DNA from: Thamnidium elegans
Taxonomy: Eukaryota; Mucoromycota; Mucoromycetes; Mucorales; Mucoraceae
Direction: 5' to 3'
DNA length: 64,000 nucleotides
Assembly: GCA_025201345.1 (NCBI GenBank)
Contig: JAIXMG010000037.1
Coordinates: 248,001 to 312,000, forward strand
Shown in pieces: positions 10,144-19,880 of this stretch. Below the pieces are notes generated by a model, which was not told where the DNA came from, made no database searches, and saw nothing but the letters and a program-made list of their open reading frames with translations. Position numbers and translations under genes: made by a program. Positions within the stretch are counted from its first letter, which is position 1. Every line of letters starts with the position of its first letter.

Positions 10144-11827
10144 ATGTCACAAGATTCGAAAGAATGGATAAAAACTCGCATGGCAATATTAAAGAAGCAG
10201 GCTGGCTTTGCTTTTAATCAAGACTTGTTCATTTCAATCTTATTATGTTTAATCTCGGGCCGAGATAAACACTTGATATTAACTGCTCCTCCTAATCGAT
10301 TAGGTGAAGTAACGCAAATGGCATCTCAAGTAATGTAGCTAACAAAAGATGTATATATATATATGCATATATATATGTATATTTGCCACAATAAGTACTT
10401 AAATAAAAATAAAATAGATTAGTAGAGGTTTATTCGGGTTTACGACAGCTAAAATGACTTGTTCTGAATATCAGACGAGGTCAGATCTTATAGATAGTTT
10501 GTTCAATACACGAGAGGATTTGGAAAACTCGATAGATAAATTGAATGGACCTCTGGTTACACTCAAGAACAAAGTACATGATACAACCATTCATTCACAT
10601 AAAGCAAGTCGCTCAATTCAAACTTTGGACTCAAGAACGTCTGATAGGTCCCAGACCAGTAATACTGGGAGTCGGAATACAAGCATCAAGGTAAAAAATA
10701 TATAGAAAAAAATGGAATTCAAATTGATTATTTTTCGGTATAGTTCTCGCTGATGGTAGATGAGGACCATTCAACACCAATTAGTCCTGTTGATTTCAAT
10801 TTGAGAAAGAGGGATAGGCCACCATTTATATTCTCTCGTACCAATACATCAACTCCAGTATATGCAAACTCTATACTACAAAAAGAAATTAGTAATCATA
10901 AAAGAGATAGATCACGTTGGTCAGAGAATGAAGATTTGAAAAGATCGTATGCTAGTTCTACTACTTCCAATAAATTAGCACAGACTTTAATCATGCAAAA
11001 TTTAGATTCAGCTAATGAATCGATACAAGCACTGCTATTAGAATTAATAGTTATGAAAGAATTGAAAATGGCAAATGTGAGGTATAATGTTCCAAAGCCG
11101 TTTCTAGTCATCGCTGTGTTACCTCAAGGGTATAATCGTCTCTCCATATCTTCTCAGTTGGTAAAATTAATAAGTATAATATATGCACATAAAAAAAAAG
11201 CCAATTGATAATTAATACGTATAATTTAGTTGGATAGATTTTTTGTTAGCTACAATTTTGAAGAAGATATGTTTCTTCATACAAATTTATCAATGCTAAA
11301 TCCACCTGTTCGTCAAACAAATTTAAGGAGACATTCCTTAATGAAACATGATGTAAAAAATATATACATTTTTTTATTCTAACTAACACTGATACTTATT
11401 ATACAAATAATAGGAGATTAGAGGACTAACAGAAAGGGCGTCTAATGTACATGTTAATATTGATATTACACGCTATATTAGAGATATTGTTGTAGGCATT
11501 CGTACCCATCCCAGAGTAAAAGGAGGGTTAACAGCTAGATGTAGTCAAGATCTTGTTACTGTAACAAAGTAAGGAAATAAATTTTATATAATTTTAAGAT
11601 CATATACTCACAGAAAAAAATCTTGCAGGTCCCTTGCTACTTTATTTGAAAGAGACTACTTGACGCCAGATTTGGTCACTATAGCAGCAGAGAAAGTATT
11701 TAGTCATCGTTTGCATGTATTAGCTATAAATACACACGATGATCAAATGGAAAAAGAAGACATGGACTCTAATCTTCCTTCTGATATTGTTTCAGAGATT
11801 ATTCGTGTGGTATATGTACCTGTTTGA
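10144..11827 (+). CDS. Fungal Mg-chelatase/MoxR-lid-like protein, pseudo-ATPase
   Basis: Exons 10144-10329, 10418-10690, 10744-11160, 11230-11352, 11414 to about 11568 and about 11629 to 11827 splice in frame. The C-terminal part (VVGIRTHPRVKGGLTARCSQ through DYLTPDLVTIAAEKVFSHRL) matches the AAA-lid-2 domain of MoxR/magnesium-chelatase ATPases. The N-terminal part has LILTAPPNRLGEVTQMAS where an ATPase would have its P-loop, and I see no GxxxxGK[ST]. A family of fungal proteins with this lid and a degenerate nucleotide site exists; their role is not established. The middle is Ser/Thr-rich and probably disordered (about residues 95-150). Fungi make no chlorophyll, so chelatase activity should not be assumed. 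Confidence 0.6.
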
Positions 11828-12297
11828 AATGTTTATTTTAATGTATAGAAAAAACTTTAATTAATTGATTGGCAATAAAAACTTTCAGTATCTTAATTTG
11901 AATATCGTCACACACGTACAGTGCATCTATTTTAAAATCGAATTTGTTTTATACAACGGTCATTTTTTGCGGGTTATACACTCTTACCTTTTTTTGGACA
12001 AAGTAAATAAATTTTTGGTCATTTCCAAATTAGATTGGGACAAGGTTACAAAATTGGGACAAGGTTACAAAATTGGGACAAGGTTACAAAATTGGGACAC
12101 AGAAGGGAATATGAGATGCAGAAGGGAATATGAGACAGCAATAGGAAAACAGAATACAGATTCAAAAATAGGGCATATTGAGTGTTAGTATATATCAAGT
12201 TTCTATTAGTCATGTATTTATATACTCTCTTACCTGTAGCAATCTTTAAGTTTTTTGTCCGAAGACGCGAAACAACCACGTTCTATGTGGCGCGTTG
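11828..12297. other. 3' flank of the leftmost Fanzor-like gene, with tandem repeats
   Basis: No gene. It contains 3.5 copies of a 19-bp unit (12034-12100) followed by two copies of an 18-19-bp unit AGAAGGGAATATGAGA (about 12101-12137), and a stem-loop against the Fanzor stop codon. It is part of the transposon island rather than ordinary spacer. Confidence 0.6.
12034..12100. repeat. Tandem repeat, 19-bp unit x3.5
   Basis: Unit ATTGGGACAAGGTTACAAA at 12034-12052, 12053-12071 and 12072-12090, then a partial copy. No spacers, so not a CRISPR-type array. It lies about 200 bp past the Fanzor-like stop codon on the transcript's downstream side. Confidence 0.9.
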
Positions 12298-12298
12298 T
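12272..12298 (-). ncRNA. Stem-loop at Fanzor stop codon, candidate guide-RNA scaffold element
   Basis: On the minus strand the stop codon region continues ACAACGCGCCAC, a 7-base loop, then GTGGTTGT. Two 4-bp stems (ACAA with TTGT, CCAC with GTGG) are separated by a one-sided CGCG bulge. TnpB and Fanzor omega-RNAs begin in or just after the 3' end of the nuclease ORF and form such stems, so this is a plausible part of one. The evidence is position and pairing only; no expression data are available. Confidence 0.25.
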
Positions 12299-15050
12299 CA
12301 ATTTTGACGTGTAAAAATTGTTGGTCGGTCCATACCAGCCCAGATCTGGCGTGCGATGAACATCATATTTTTTGCAGCGAGGATATCTCTATTCCAAAAT
12401 ATATTACAATCGTTGCAGATCAATATATTAAAGAAAGATTTGTCGTCAACTTTATGTGTTCTAAGCTTCATTTCTTTGCAATTTGGACAGACCTATTTTA
12501 TAGAAGGATAATTAATTGACTTAATAAGCGCTTACTTGTATTGTAATGACTTACAGAAGAGGTCCGGAACTCATTTATATCAAGCAATAACACCTCCCCG
12601 AGGTTTTGTCTTCTTTTTAAATTCTTATAAATGACATCAGAAACGCCAACTCGTCGTCCTTTGTACTTCACATGGCCACTCCCTTTTAAACCATCACCGA
12701 AAATCACCAAAGGCATCTTTGTTCTGTCCCCTTCAACGAAATGACTTTTGTGGTTAATCCGTCTAAAATATAAATGGATGTTAGTAAGATGATCATATAC
12801 TTGGAAAATATACTATTACTTTATTTCTATTGGTAGATTGCGAGAATCGAGAGTTCGTCGGTTGACCATTTTTTTTCGTTTCCGTCTATTTGATTTTGTT
12901 TTCTTTCTTCAATTGGGGTTATATTTTTTCCCACCATTAATCAGAATATTGCAAGCTTCTTCGAGGGCACATTGCCTTCCATAATAATTGTTCCATTTAA
13001 TTGAAGCTGTTCTGAAGTCATAAAAATTAAAAAAAACGCCTCAAATGAGTCAGTACATATGTTAGGTGGTTGATGTAAGAATCAACAGAAGTTTTAGTCG
13101 TCGGGATTTGAGTCTCTAGATCCTTTATGCCCTGTTCGATTTTGAAGGTATCTTGTTTTCTTGCTCGATTTACAGATCCAGAAGAGCAATAGTTTTCATT
13201 TACTGTCAGAGACCTGACCTGTTCATTTCCATAATATGCCACATATGCATTCTTACGGCCAGGGTCTAGAAAACAAGGACGGAAAAAGTTTTCAATTTCG
13301 TCTGCGTTGAAATCTGCGATTTCAAGATTGACTTTATCTTCTTCAAGAGTTTCTGGGACACTCCTTGCAAAAGAAATTCTACAGGTATATCCATCAGTGT
13401 ATATACTGTTCAAGAACATCCGTCTTTTCTGTCTTGGTAATTCTTGTAATTTTGTCAAGCTATTGTAATAAATATTAATAATGATCTTAATTGGGAGAGG
13501 GGGGATTAAAAAAAACTTACTTTCTGATTTTCAGCTTGGTAAAATCGAAAGAATTGAAAAAGCAACGTGTAGCGAGTGCGAAATTTGTTTCGTTTTCTTC
13601 TCTTTGAAGCCGTGTATCAGGGAAAAGAGTTGACAAATTTTGACCATCAATCTTTATGAACCGCCATTTAAGACTAGGATTTGGAAAAAGAGAAAACAAG
13701 CGAGGCCTCTGGGGTTGTCGCATTTGTGTCTGAGGACGGACTAACTCAACCGTTTGAGCCGGGGGTTGCTCTGTTGTTTGTTCTAGTAGCTCTTCTGACT
13801 GTTCTGGCTGCGCATTTTCCTGAAGTTGTATATTGACCTGCTCATAGAATTCGATAATATAAGTCATTATCGATAGAATAATGAATGGGTTTTTGGTCAC
13901 TTCTTCTCTTGAAAGTGGGAGCCGAGGTGCTCTGTTTCTAACTGGCTGAATGATATCGTTTAAAAATGCCTGTAAATTTGGTGCACTATTAAGGCCATCT
14001 TGTGTAATAAAATCTTCTGGCATATCTGACCTTATGTCGTTCTTTAAGACTTCATCTAAGACATAATCATATACAACCTTTTTTTACAAGTGGCATTTTA
14101 ATATTCTTATAAATAAAGTTCATGAGTATAATAGTTATGTAAACTAGTAATTTTGTTAATACTTACAGTATACTCCTGCTTTAGTCTGTATATAAAATAG
14201 TTTCCAATATACGTTTCATAATTTTCCACGTAGAAGTTGTTATAGGCAGTAGCTACAGTATCACAAGCAGACGAAACAATTTGGTCATACCCTACTAGAC
14301 CTTCTTTTTTCAACTAAAATATTGACATTTTCTAACGCTTGTAAATGGTTATAGGCTTCTTGAATGCCAGGAAGCCTTGGATAAAAGTTTTGTAGTTCTT
14401 CAATGGTGATTTTCCCATAAATTAATCTATAAACTCTGTACCAGAAGTTTTTTTTCAAATATATCATTTGAGAGATACTCGACATTGTTGTTTGCATTAT
14501 TTAAAATATAATAATTAACTAAAAGCTGTGCTTTATAAACAACCTCTCGTAAAAATGAAGACTGTGTAACTATTCTCTCTTGATATTCTAATAGTTTGTT
14601 CGGATTCCCTTCATCTTACCTGATGAATGATTTAAGTGTTATAGAAACGGTATACAATTGATAAGAAGTAGGGAAAACCACTCCTAATCTTTCTTTGATA
14701 GTATATTCATGGTTGGGACATAAACGAGAAGCAGAAGTAGTATGACCAGGTTGACCACAGGACTTGCAAACAGGTCCAGAAGATGAAGAAACCTGTTCTA
14801 TTCTTCTTCTTTTTCTTGCATCCGCCTTGGCTTTTTTCTCCTCTGGTGTGTCTTTTTTTCTTTTACCTGAGTCAATATAGCAGTTAGACAACGTTATCAA
14901 TATGATCGATAAAATTCACAGAAACTGTTATAGTTCAATGTTACCTCTTCTTCTATTGCTAGATTGCCTTTCCTCTTCAACACGTACCTGAAACTTCTGC
15001 TGCTTTTTATTTCGAATTAGTTCTTCTGTTTCAGGATAGATAATAGGACG
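12298..15050 (-). pseudogene. Fanzor-like RNA-guided nuclease gene (copy C), catalytic core conserved, ORF broken
   Basis: Eukaryotic TnpB-type nuclease. N-terminal exon from 15050 (MRPIIYPETEELIRN), then a CCHC-like knuckle (14871-14620: VCKSCGQPGHTTSASRLCPN), then a helical region (FLREVVYKAQLLVNYYI, 14560-14500; SACDTVATAYNNFYVENYET, 14280-14215), a Gln/Pro-rich linker, and the nuclease core. RuvC-I: FLDPGRKNAYVAYYG (13275-13230), after FLNSIYTDGYTCRISF. RuvC-II: FGDGLKGSG through LLLDINEFRTSS. Zinc ribbon: VCPNCKEM and LICNDCNIF. RuvC-III: WNRDILAAKNMM (12400-12365), ending TIFTRQN. Asp, Glu and Asp of the active site are all present. Breaks: in-frame TAA at about 14618, shifts in A8 (about 14455), A6 (about 14310) and T8 (about 13025) runs, and a TGA at about 12930. 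Several plausible introns exist. It may be a pseudogene or an assembly with homopolymer errors. Confidence 0.78.
14620..15050 (-). other. N-terminal zinc-knuckle module of Fanzor copy C
   Basis: Two exons, 15050 to about 14945 and 14871-14620, joined by a clean GT-AG intron in phase 1. It encodes a basic stretch (KRKKDTPEEKKAKADARKRR) and a Cx2Cx4Hx7C-like knuckle. The frame reaches a TAA at about 14618 and then continues, in the same frame, straight into the helical region of the nuclease, so I treat it as the N-terminal domain of the same protein and not as a separate gene. A separate small knuckle protein ending at the TAA is the alternative. Confidence 0.6.
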
Positions 15051-15549
15051 CATTAAGATATTTAGGTAAAAAAAAAGAAAGAGAAAAACATAACTAATGT
15101 TTTTTTTAGGAATTACTGGATTATGTAATATTTAATAACTTGCAAGAATCTCCTGGGATATCCCAGTATGAGAAAGTGAAAATAATTGGTGGTTGGTTAA
15201 TGCTTTATCTCTTTATCTAATTAAAGACAATACCAGTGTAAATATTAAAAGACTAAAGCGGATTTTTTTTTTGCCACTTGCGTGAAAAGACGGAGGGACG
15301 TCCTCCCACCTCCATTAAACGTCATTAAATGCTTCGAAAATTTAATGTGGTGGCTTGGTCAATACATGCCGTATTTTGACATCAAATAATTTGCTAAATA
15401 TTACAATTATTACTTTTTTACCTACTTCTTTTATAAGATCAAGGATTAGGAACTTCCTTGAATGTTTCTAAAGTAACTATGTTCACAGTTTGGACGTATG
15501 ACGTTTTATAGTTATTCGTTAATAAAATAAATTGTAAATCCGTTCTTCT
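15051..15549. other. Spacer between Fanzor-like copies
   Basis: No coding sequence recognised. A short palindrome GGAGGGACGTCCTCC sits at about 15293-15307 in otherwise AT-rich sequence, upstream of copy C; it could be an element boundary, but no partner copy was found. Confidence 0.4.
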
Positions 15550-16760
15550 TCAAAATTCCGACCAATCCTTTGTTTCGCGTTGGTTCAGGCTTGTCATATA
15601 AAGACCAGCTTCGAGCATCTCTTTTTTTGCGACGGTGAAATTCATCTGATTGCCGTTCTTCCGGACGGCTTTTGTCATTGCCTTTTCGTTATACTCCTTC
15701 GCTCTCATTTCTCCACAAAGATTATTAGCCTTTTCCTTCTTTTTAAATAACTTATTTAAAAGGCGCACAGTCTGTTTCCAAAATGAACTTTTATTTTATT
15801 GCATAGACTGTTTGGATCTTCGTTCACTCGTATAAAGCTATTTGCTTATCATACGGTAATCTGAGTGGAGTATAGCCGTTATATTCACAATGAGCTTCTT
15901 TATATTTTGATATCAAACGCCTATGCTTTTTGGTTGAATCCTTTGACCATCCGCTATCTTCACTCCTTACGAGAATAAGGGCCCAACAAAAAACTCCTTG
16001 TTGACAAAGCCTTTTAATACAAAACTTTCATTCGCTGCCAATTCTTGTAAAAATATATACTTTGTTGAGGCAAGATACGCGTAACTAGTAAATTTGTAGT
16101 GTCGACCAAATCATTTAAATGCTGTAAATATTCTGGTTTCCAAATATTCTGAACAGTTGTTTTAATTGTCATCGCACGTTTGTCAAAAGTTTCGGTCTCA
16201 AAACTTGACTTGATAGCCTCAGAACTTGGCTCCACAGCAGAAGAGCTAGAATTGGCAGCAGAAGAACTTGACCGGGTAGCAGAAGAGCTTGTCTTAGTAG
16301 CAGCAACATAAGAGCTTGACTGGGCAACATAAGAGCTTGACCCAACACCATAGGCTCATAAAAATTGTCACTGATGTATTCAAAATCGTAGTCATCTAGA
16401 GTGATCTTATCGGGCATGGAAGGTTCGCCTGCTGTAGAGATACTAGAGGTACTTGTAATATCAGCTTCGGGATCCGTAGCCTTTTCCTTGCCTTTGAATT
16501 TCTTTGTGAATCGCTGCTTGGAGTATTCTCCCGACTTACAGTGATATTTTATACATTAGACTGGCTATTTATGTAGAGCAGGTTGAAACTCGTCATCTGA
16601 GCTATCTTTTAAACAAATAGGATCAATTTTGTAATCAGTAACATTTCACTCGATTATTAAATACGCAACCTACTGGTTTTTGGATTCTTTTTGTTAGAAG
16701 GGGATGCATTGTCCTTTTGCTTTCCCTTCGTTTTCCAATAAACTTTTACGAGAGAAAGAT
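15550..16760 (-). pseudogene. Fanzor-like N-terminal remnant (copy B)
   Basis: Minus-strand remnant spread over three frames. It reads KITLDDYDFEYISDNFYEP (about 16415-16355), a Ser-rich tandem segment of SSSYVAQ/SSSAT-type repeats (16340-16210, which in another frame gives a Leu-rich artefact), FDKRAMTIKTTVQNIWKPEY and LNDLVDTTNLLVTR (16190-16075), then after a frameshift FLQELAANESFVLKGFVNK, then YKEAHCEYNGYTPL (15890-15850), and KANNLCGEMRAKEYNEKAMT (15730-15670). The VDNTNLLVT-type helix followed by a VNKEFF-type segment is the N-terminal half seen in Mucorales Fanzor-like proteins. No RuvC motif follows before copy C begins, so the catalytic half is missing. Confidence 0.5.
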
Positions 16761-17387
16761 GCGAAAAAAAGATATATACATCTAATAAATCACGGCTACT
16801 GAGTACTGATGTAATATGAAAAGAATGAATTTATGTAATGTAGTAAGGTGCATCTGGATTAGAACGAGACGAAAAGAAAATGTGTGACATTTTTTGAGCC
16901 GTATCCTTTTGTACAAATATAAAGAAAACAAAAACGCTAAAAAAGTAGAATAATAAAAGAATATAAGATATGTATAAGCCCGTTTAAAGGATGAACATAC
17001 AGAAAAAATACTTACTGATATTCATAGTATAAAGAAAAAGAGAGAAAAAAGAGAGAACAAAGAGATTAAATATTCTAAAAAAAAAAAAGACGAAATACAT
17101 AAACTGATTGATTAAATGGGAGTCTATTTAAGTATTCCTATGTACATGTCTATTAAAGAAGCTAAAAAAACAACGCTGACTTTTTTTTAATCTTTTTTTT
17201 TTCGGACGATTCAATCCTCACTAAACTTGGTAACTTTATTTAATATACTGAAGGGTATATGAATTATGGATCTCGGAAAAAATTAGTAAAATCGACTAGT
17301 ATGAAAAAAAATTTAACCCTTACCGTTTAAAATTTGTGTATAATGAAAGAAACCGAATCAATTCGATGTATTTTGCAAATGTATAGT
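16761..17387. other. Spacer within the transposon island
   Basis: AT-rich with A-runs; it contains stop codons in all frames that I read, and no recognisable gene. It separates copies A and B. Confidence 0.5.
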
Positions 17388-19880
17388 TGCTTACCTCAAA
17401 GAGTATTGCCTCCTTCGGTAGGCGAGCCCCTTCGTTGTTTCTTGTTCAGAAAATCGAGGAGCTGAGTCTGATAATTGTGCTTGGAAGGTCAAACCAAAGA
17501 GTAAATAAGCGAGATCAGCGAGACCAGCGAGACCAATTGCTAGTGCGGAGACCTCGTCTCTACACATTGGAGTAAGTGTCTTTGGCAATTACTATTCAAA
17601 CAGATAAAAGCTCCTTTTACGATGGAAATCTTATCAATAGCGGCGGAGACAAGATGAGAAAGCTTATTAAAACAGAACAAGCAGGTTTGCGAACTATTGT
17701 ACTCATTTGTAATGAGTGTAAGTGTATTCTGGCCATGCTTGTTCTGTTTCTTGAATTCGCCAACATTATCTCTCCGTTTTCTTTTGAGAGCACGAACGCT
17801 ATCATTTCCAAAAAGAAATGCATCCAATTGTTTGACTTGATTCTTCAATCTACTTTGAAGAACAGACTTTTGATCATTCATAGCTTTTACCGTAGAGCCA
17901 CCCTCCTGATACTTATGTTTCCCTGGGACTTCGTCTGCCTGCGTTCGAGTTAAGTCTTCATATGCGCCATATACTCTTACAGTTTTTAACCCTGGTAAGA
18001 TGTAAATTCGGTTGGAGAATACTAATCCATAATCAACTGCCTTTTATTTCAATAGGCGGATATTAAAGAAGTTACTGAAAACAGCGTCCTTGTTGACGAG
18101 GGCTGTGAATGATTTGATAGTATTACCTTGGAAACTTTGGAGATATATTCTGTCTTGAGCTTTTTTAGAGCAAAAAAGCGCGTAAAGCGTTGTCGTGTCA
18201 ATCAGGAAGGCATGTAAAGTGCTAGGTTTTATGATAGGCACAAATTTGACAGTCTGTCTTTCGTAACCGATTGTTCTCAGCACTTGATTAGTTATTAGAA
18301 CAAAGAGTAATTAATACTGGAATAAAGAGTATTTTGTTTTGGATGGTATATAAGGCTCTACAAAATTGAGGATCTGCATCAACATATATACTTCTCTTTG
18401 CGTAAAAACCAAATCCATTTCCCTGAGTCGAGCTATTGTAATTACTTGATCATTAAAAAGTGTTGATTTAGCGATTTGTAACAAGCGTTTTATTCGTCTA
18501 AAGGTATTATCTCCTATAATCTCATGATTGACCTCCTCTCTAGCAAAATTGTCAGCTATATTATCAGCTTGTTGTTGTTGTTGTCGGGCCTTAAGTGCTT
18601 CTCTTTCTTCAGCCTATATGAAAAATACAGATTGTTATTTACTATTTATCTTTATACGTTGAAATACAAGCGTCTTTACCTCTCTTCTAAGAACATTTAT
18701 TTAAGTGCCTATTTTCAATTGATATCTTTCTGTTTTTTATATCCTTCCTTTTACCTGGAACTTGAGTTTTTTCTTTTCTTTGGCATTAAATAATCTTTTA
18801 GTTCCATTTCTTGTCTTATCTTTCATTGATATGAATGGGTCAGGGATACTACGATTTGTAACTCTACGAACTTGTTTTCCTTCACGCTAGTTTTCATGCT
18901 TTGATTTCTTCTCTTTAAGTACCCTATCACGTTCAGGAGCTAAATGAATAATCAAAAGTGATCGTAAGAACCTGTTCAATGCCTTGTTGGCAATGGTTTT
19001 ATCTGACCACATTTGACGAAAATTAATCAGATATGACTGCCTAGCCATTTTCATAGAATGAGGCGGTAGATCTCGATAAGGCTTTACTGTACTAGGAGGT
19101 ATTACATCAGTAATAGCCTGACGGAAGGGAAATGATGATTCAGTCCCTTTAACCCTGTAATACGTTGAATGTATCAACTCCAAATGTGAATCTTGAAATA
19201 CCTGGTTATAGTTGGGCGTAAATACTTCGTTTTTCAAAAGTTGAGCACCCAGTGGATTGGGAACGGCAATATCTTCTTGTAAATAACCATGTGGCAGTAT
19301 GAAGTCGGATATGTAGTTTGATATTTGCTCCAAGTGAGTATTTATTGCATCAATAAATACTCGCTTAACTTGAGGTGGTAAACCAGCTCTAATAACTGAA
19401 TTTAGGGCGGTAGAAAACGTACGCGATTTCTCTTCATTGTAATCATCAACTTTATCACAATATTCATCGCTATCATCATCACTATATTCACCAACTTGGT
19501 CTTTGCTCTCATCGTCAACTTCTAAAAGACATTTTTTTATATCTTCAAAATTATCTTCAAAATTATCTTTGGCAAAGTCTTTCCAATAGTCAACACTTTT
19601 CATTTTTCCTGGCATTATTCCTCAACATCGTTGTGATAACATCGTTGTGATAACATTTGGAGCCTTGAGTTTTTTTTTCAGCAGCGTCAACTACACCTTT
19701 TGGAAGCCGAGTCCCTTGAAGTAGCTTATGTTTAAGTTTATTTAAGTCTTGTTCATTTTTACCACAATTTTTATTTCACTTGAAAGTCTTATTTTAAATT
19801 GATCAATCAAGGCCTCCGTATATCGAGCTTTATCGTCAACTGTTTGTACCTTGCTTCTAATACTTCATTTTTTTAGTTTA
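17388..19880 (-). pseudogene. Fanzor-like nuclease pseudogene (copy A)
   Basis: A second, different Fanzor-like lineage. The upstream remnant QDLNKLKHKLLQGTRLPKGV (about 19750-19690) is followed by a 242-residue intact frame (19615-18887) containing an acidic stretch and NPLGAQLLKNEVFTPNYNQV, HLELIHSTYYRVKGTESSFP and MKMARQSYLINFRQMWSDKT. The middle (18886-18290) is scrambled. Then STLHAFLIDTTTLYALFCSK (about 18215-18160), DYGLVFSNRIYILPGLKTV (about 18035-17985), LITNEYNSSQTCLFCFNKLSH with KGAFICLNSNC (RuvC-II glutamate and zinc ribbon, 17725-17600), and, after a one-base shift at about 17585, MCRDEVSALAIGLAGLA (RuvC-III). The RuvC-I aspartate could not be located with confidence. Inactive as it stands. 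Confidence 0.65.
19628..19657. repeat. 15-bp tandem duplication
   Basis: CATCGTTGTGATAA occurs twice back to back just upstream of the 19615 frame start; probably replication slippage in the pseudogene. Confidence 0.6.

Noticed and set aside
12034..12100. Possible CRISPR-like array
   Set aside because: Units are directly adjacent with no spacers, and the organism is a fungus.
16169..16417. Leu-rich 82-codon frame (LPSQALMLLLLRQALLLP)
   Set aside because: Alternate frame of the Ser-rich repeat in Fanzor-like copy B.
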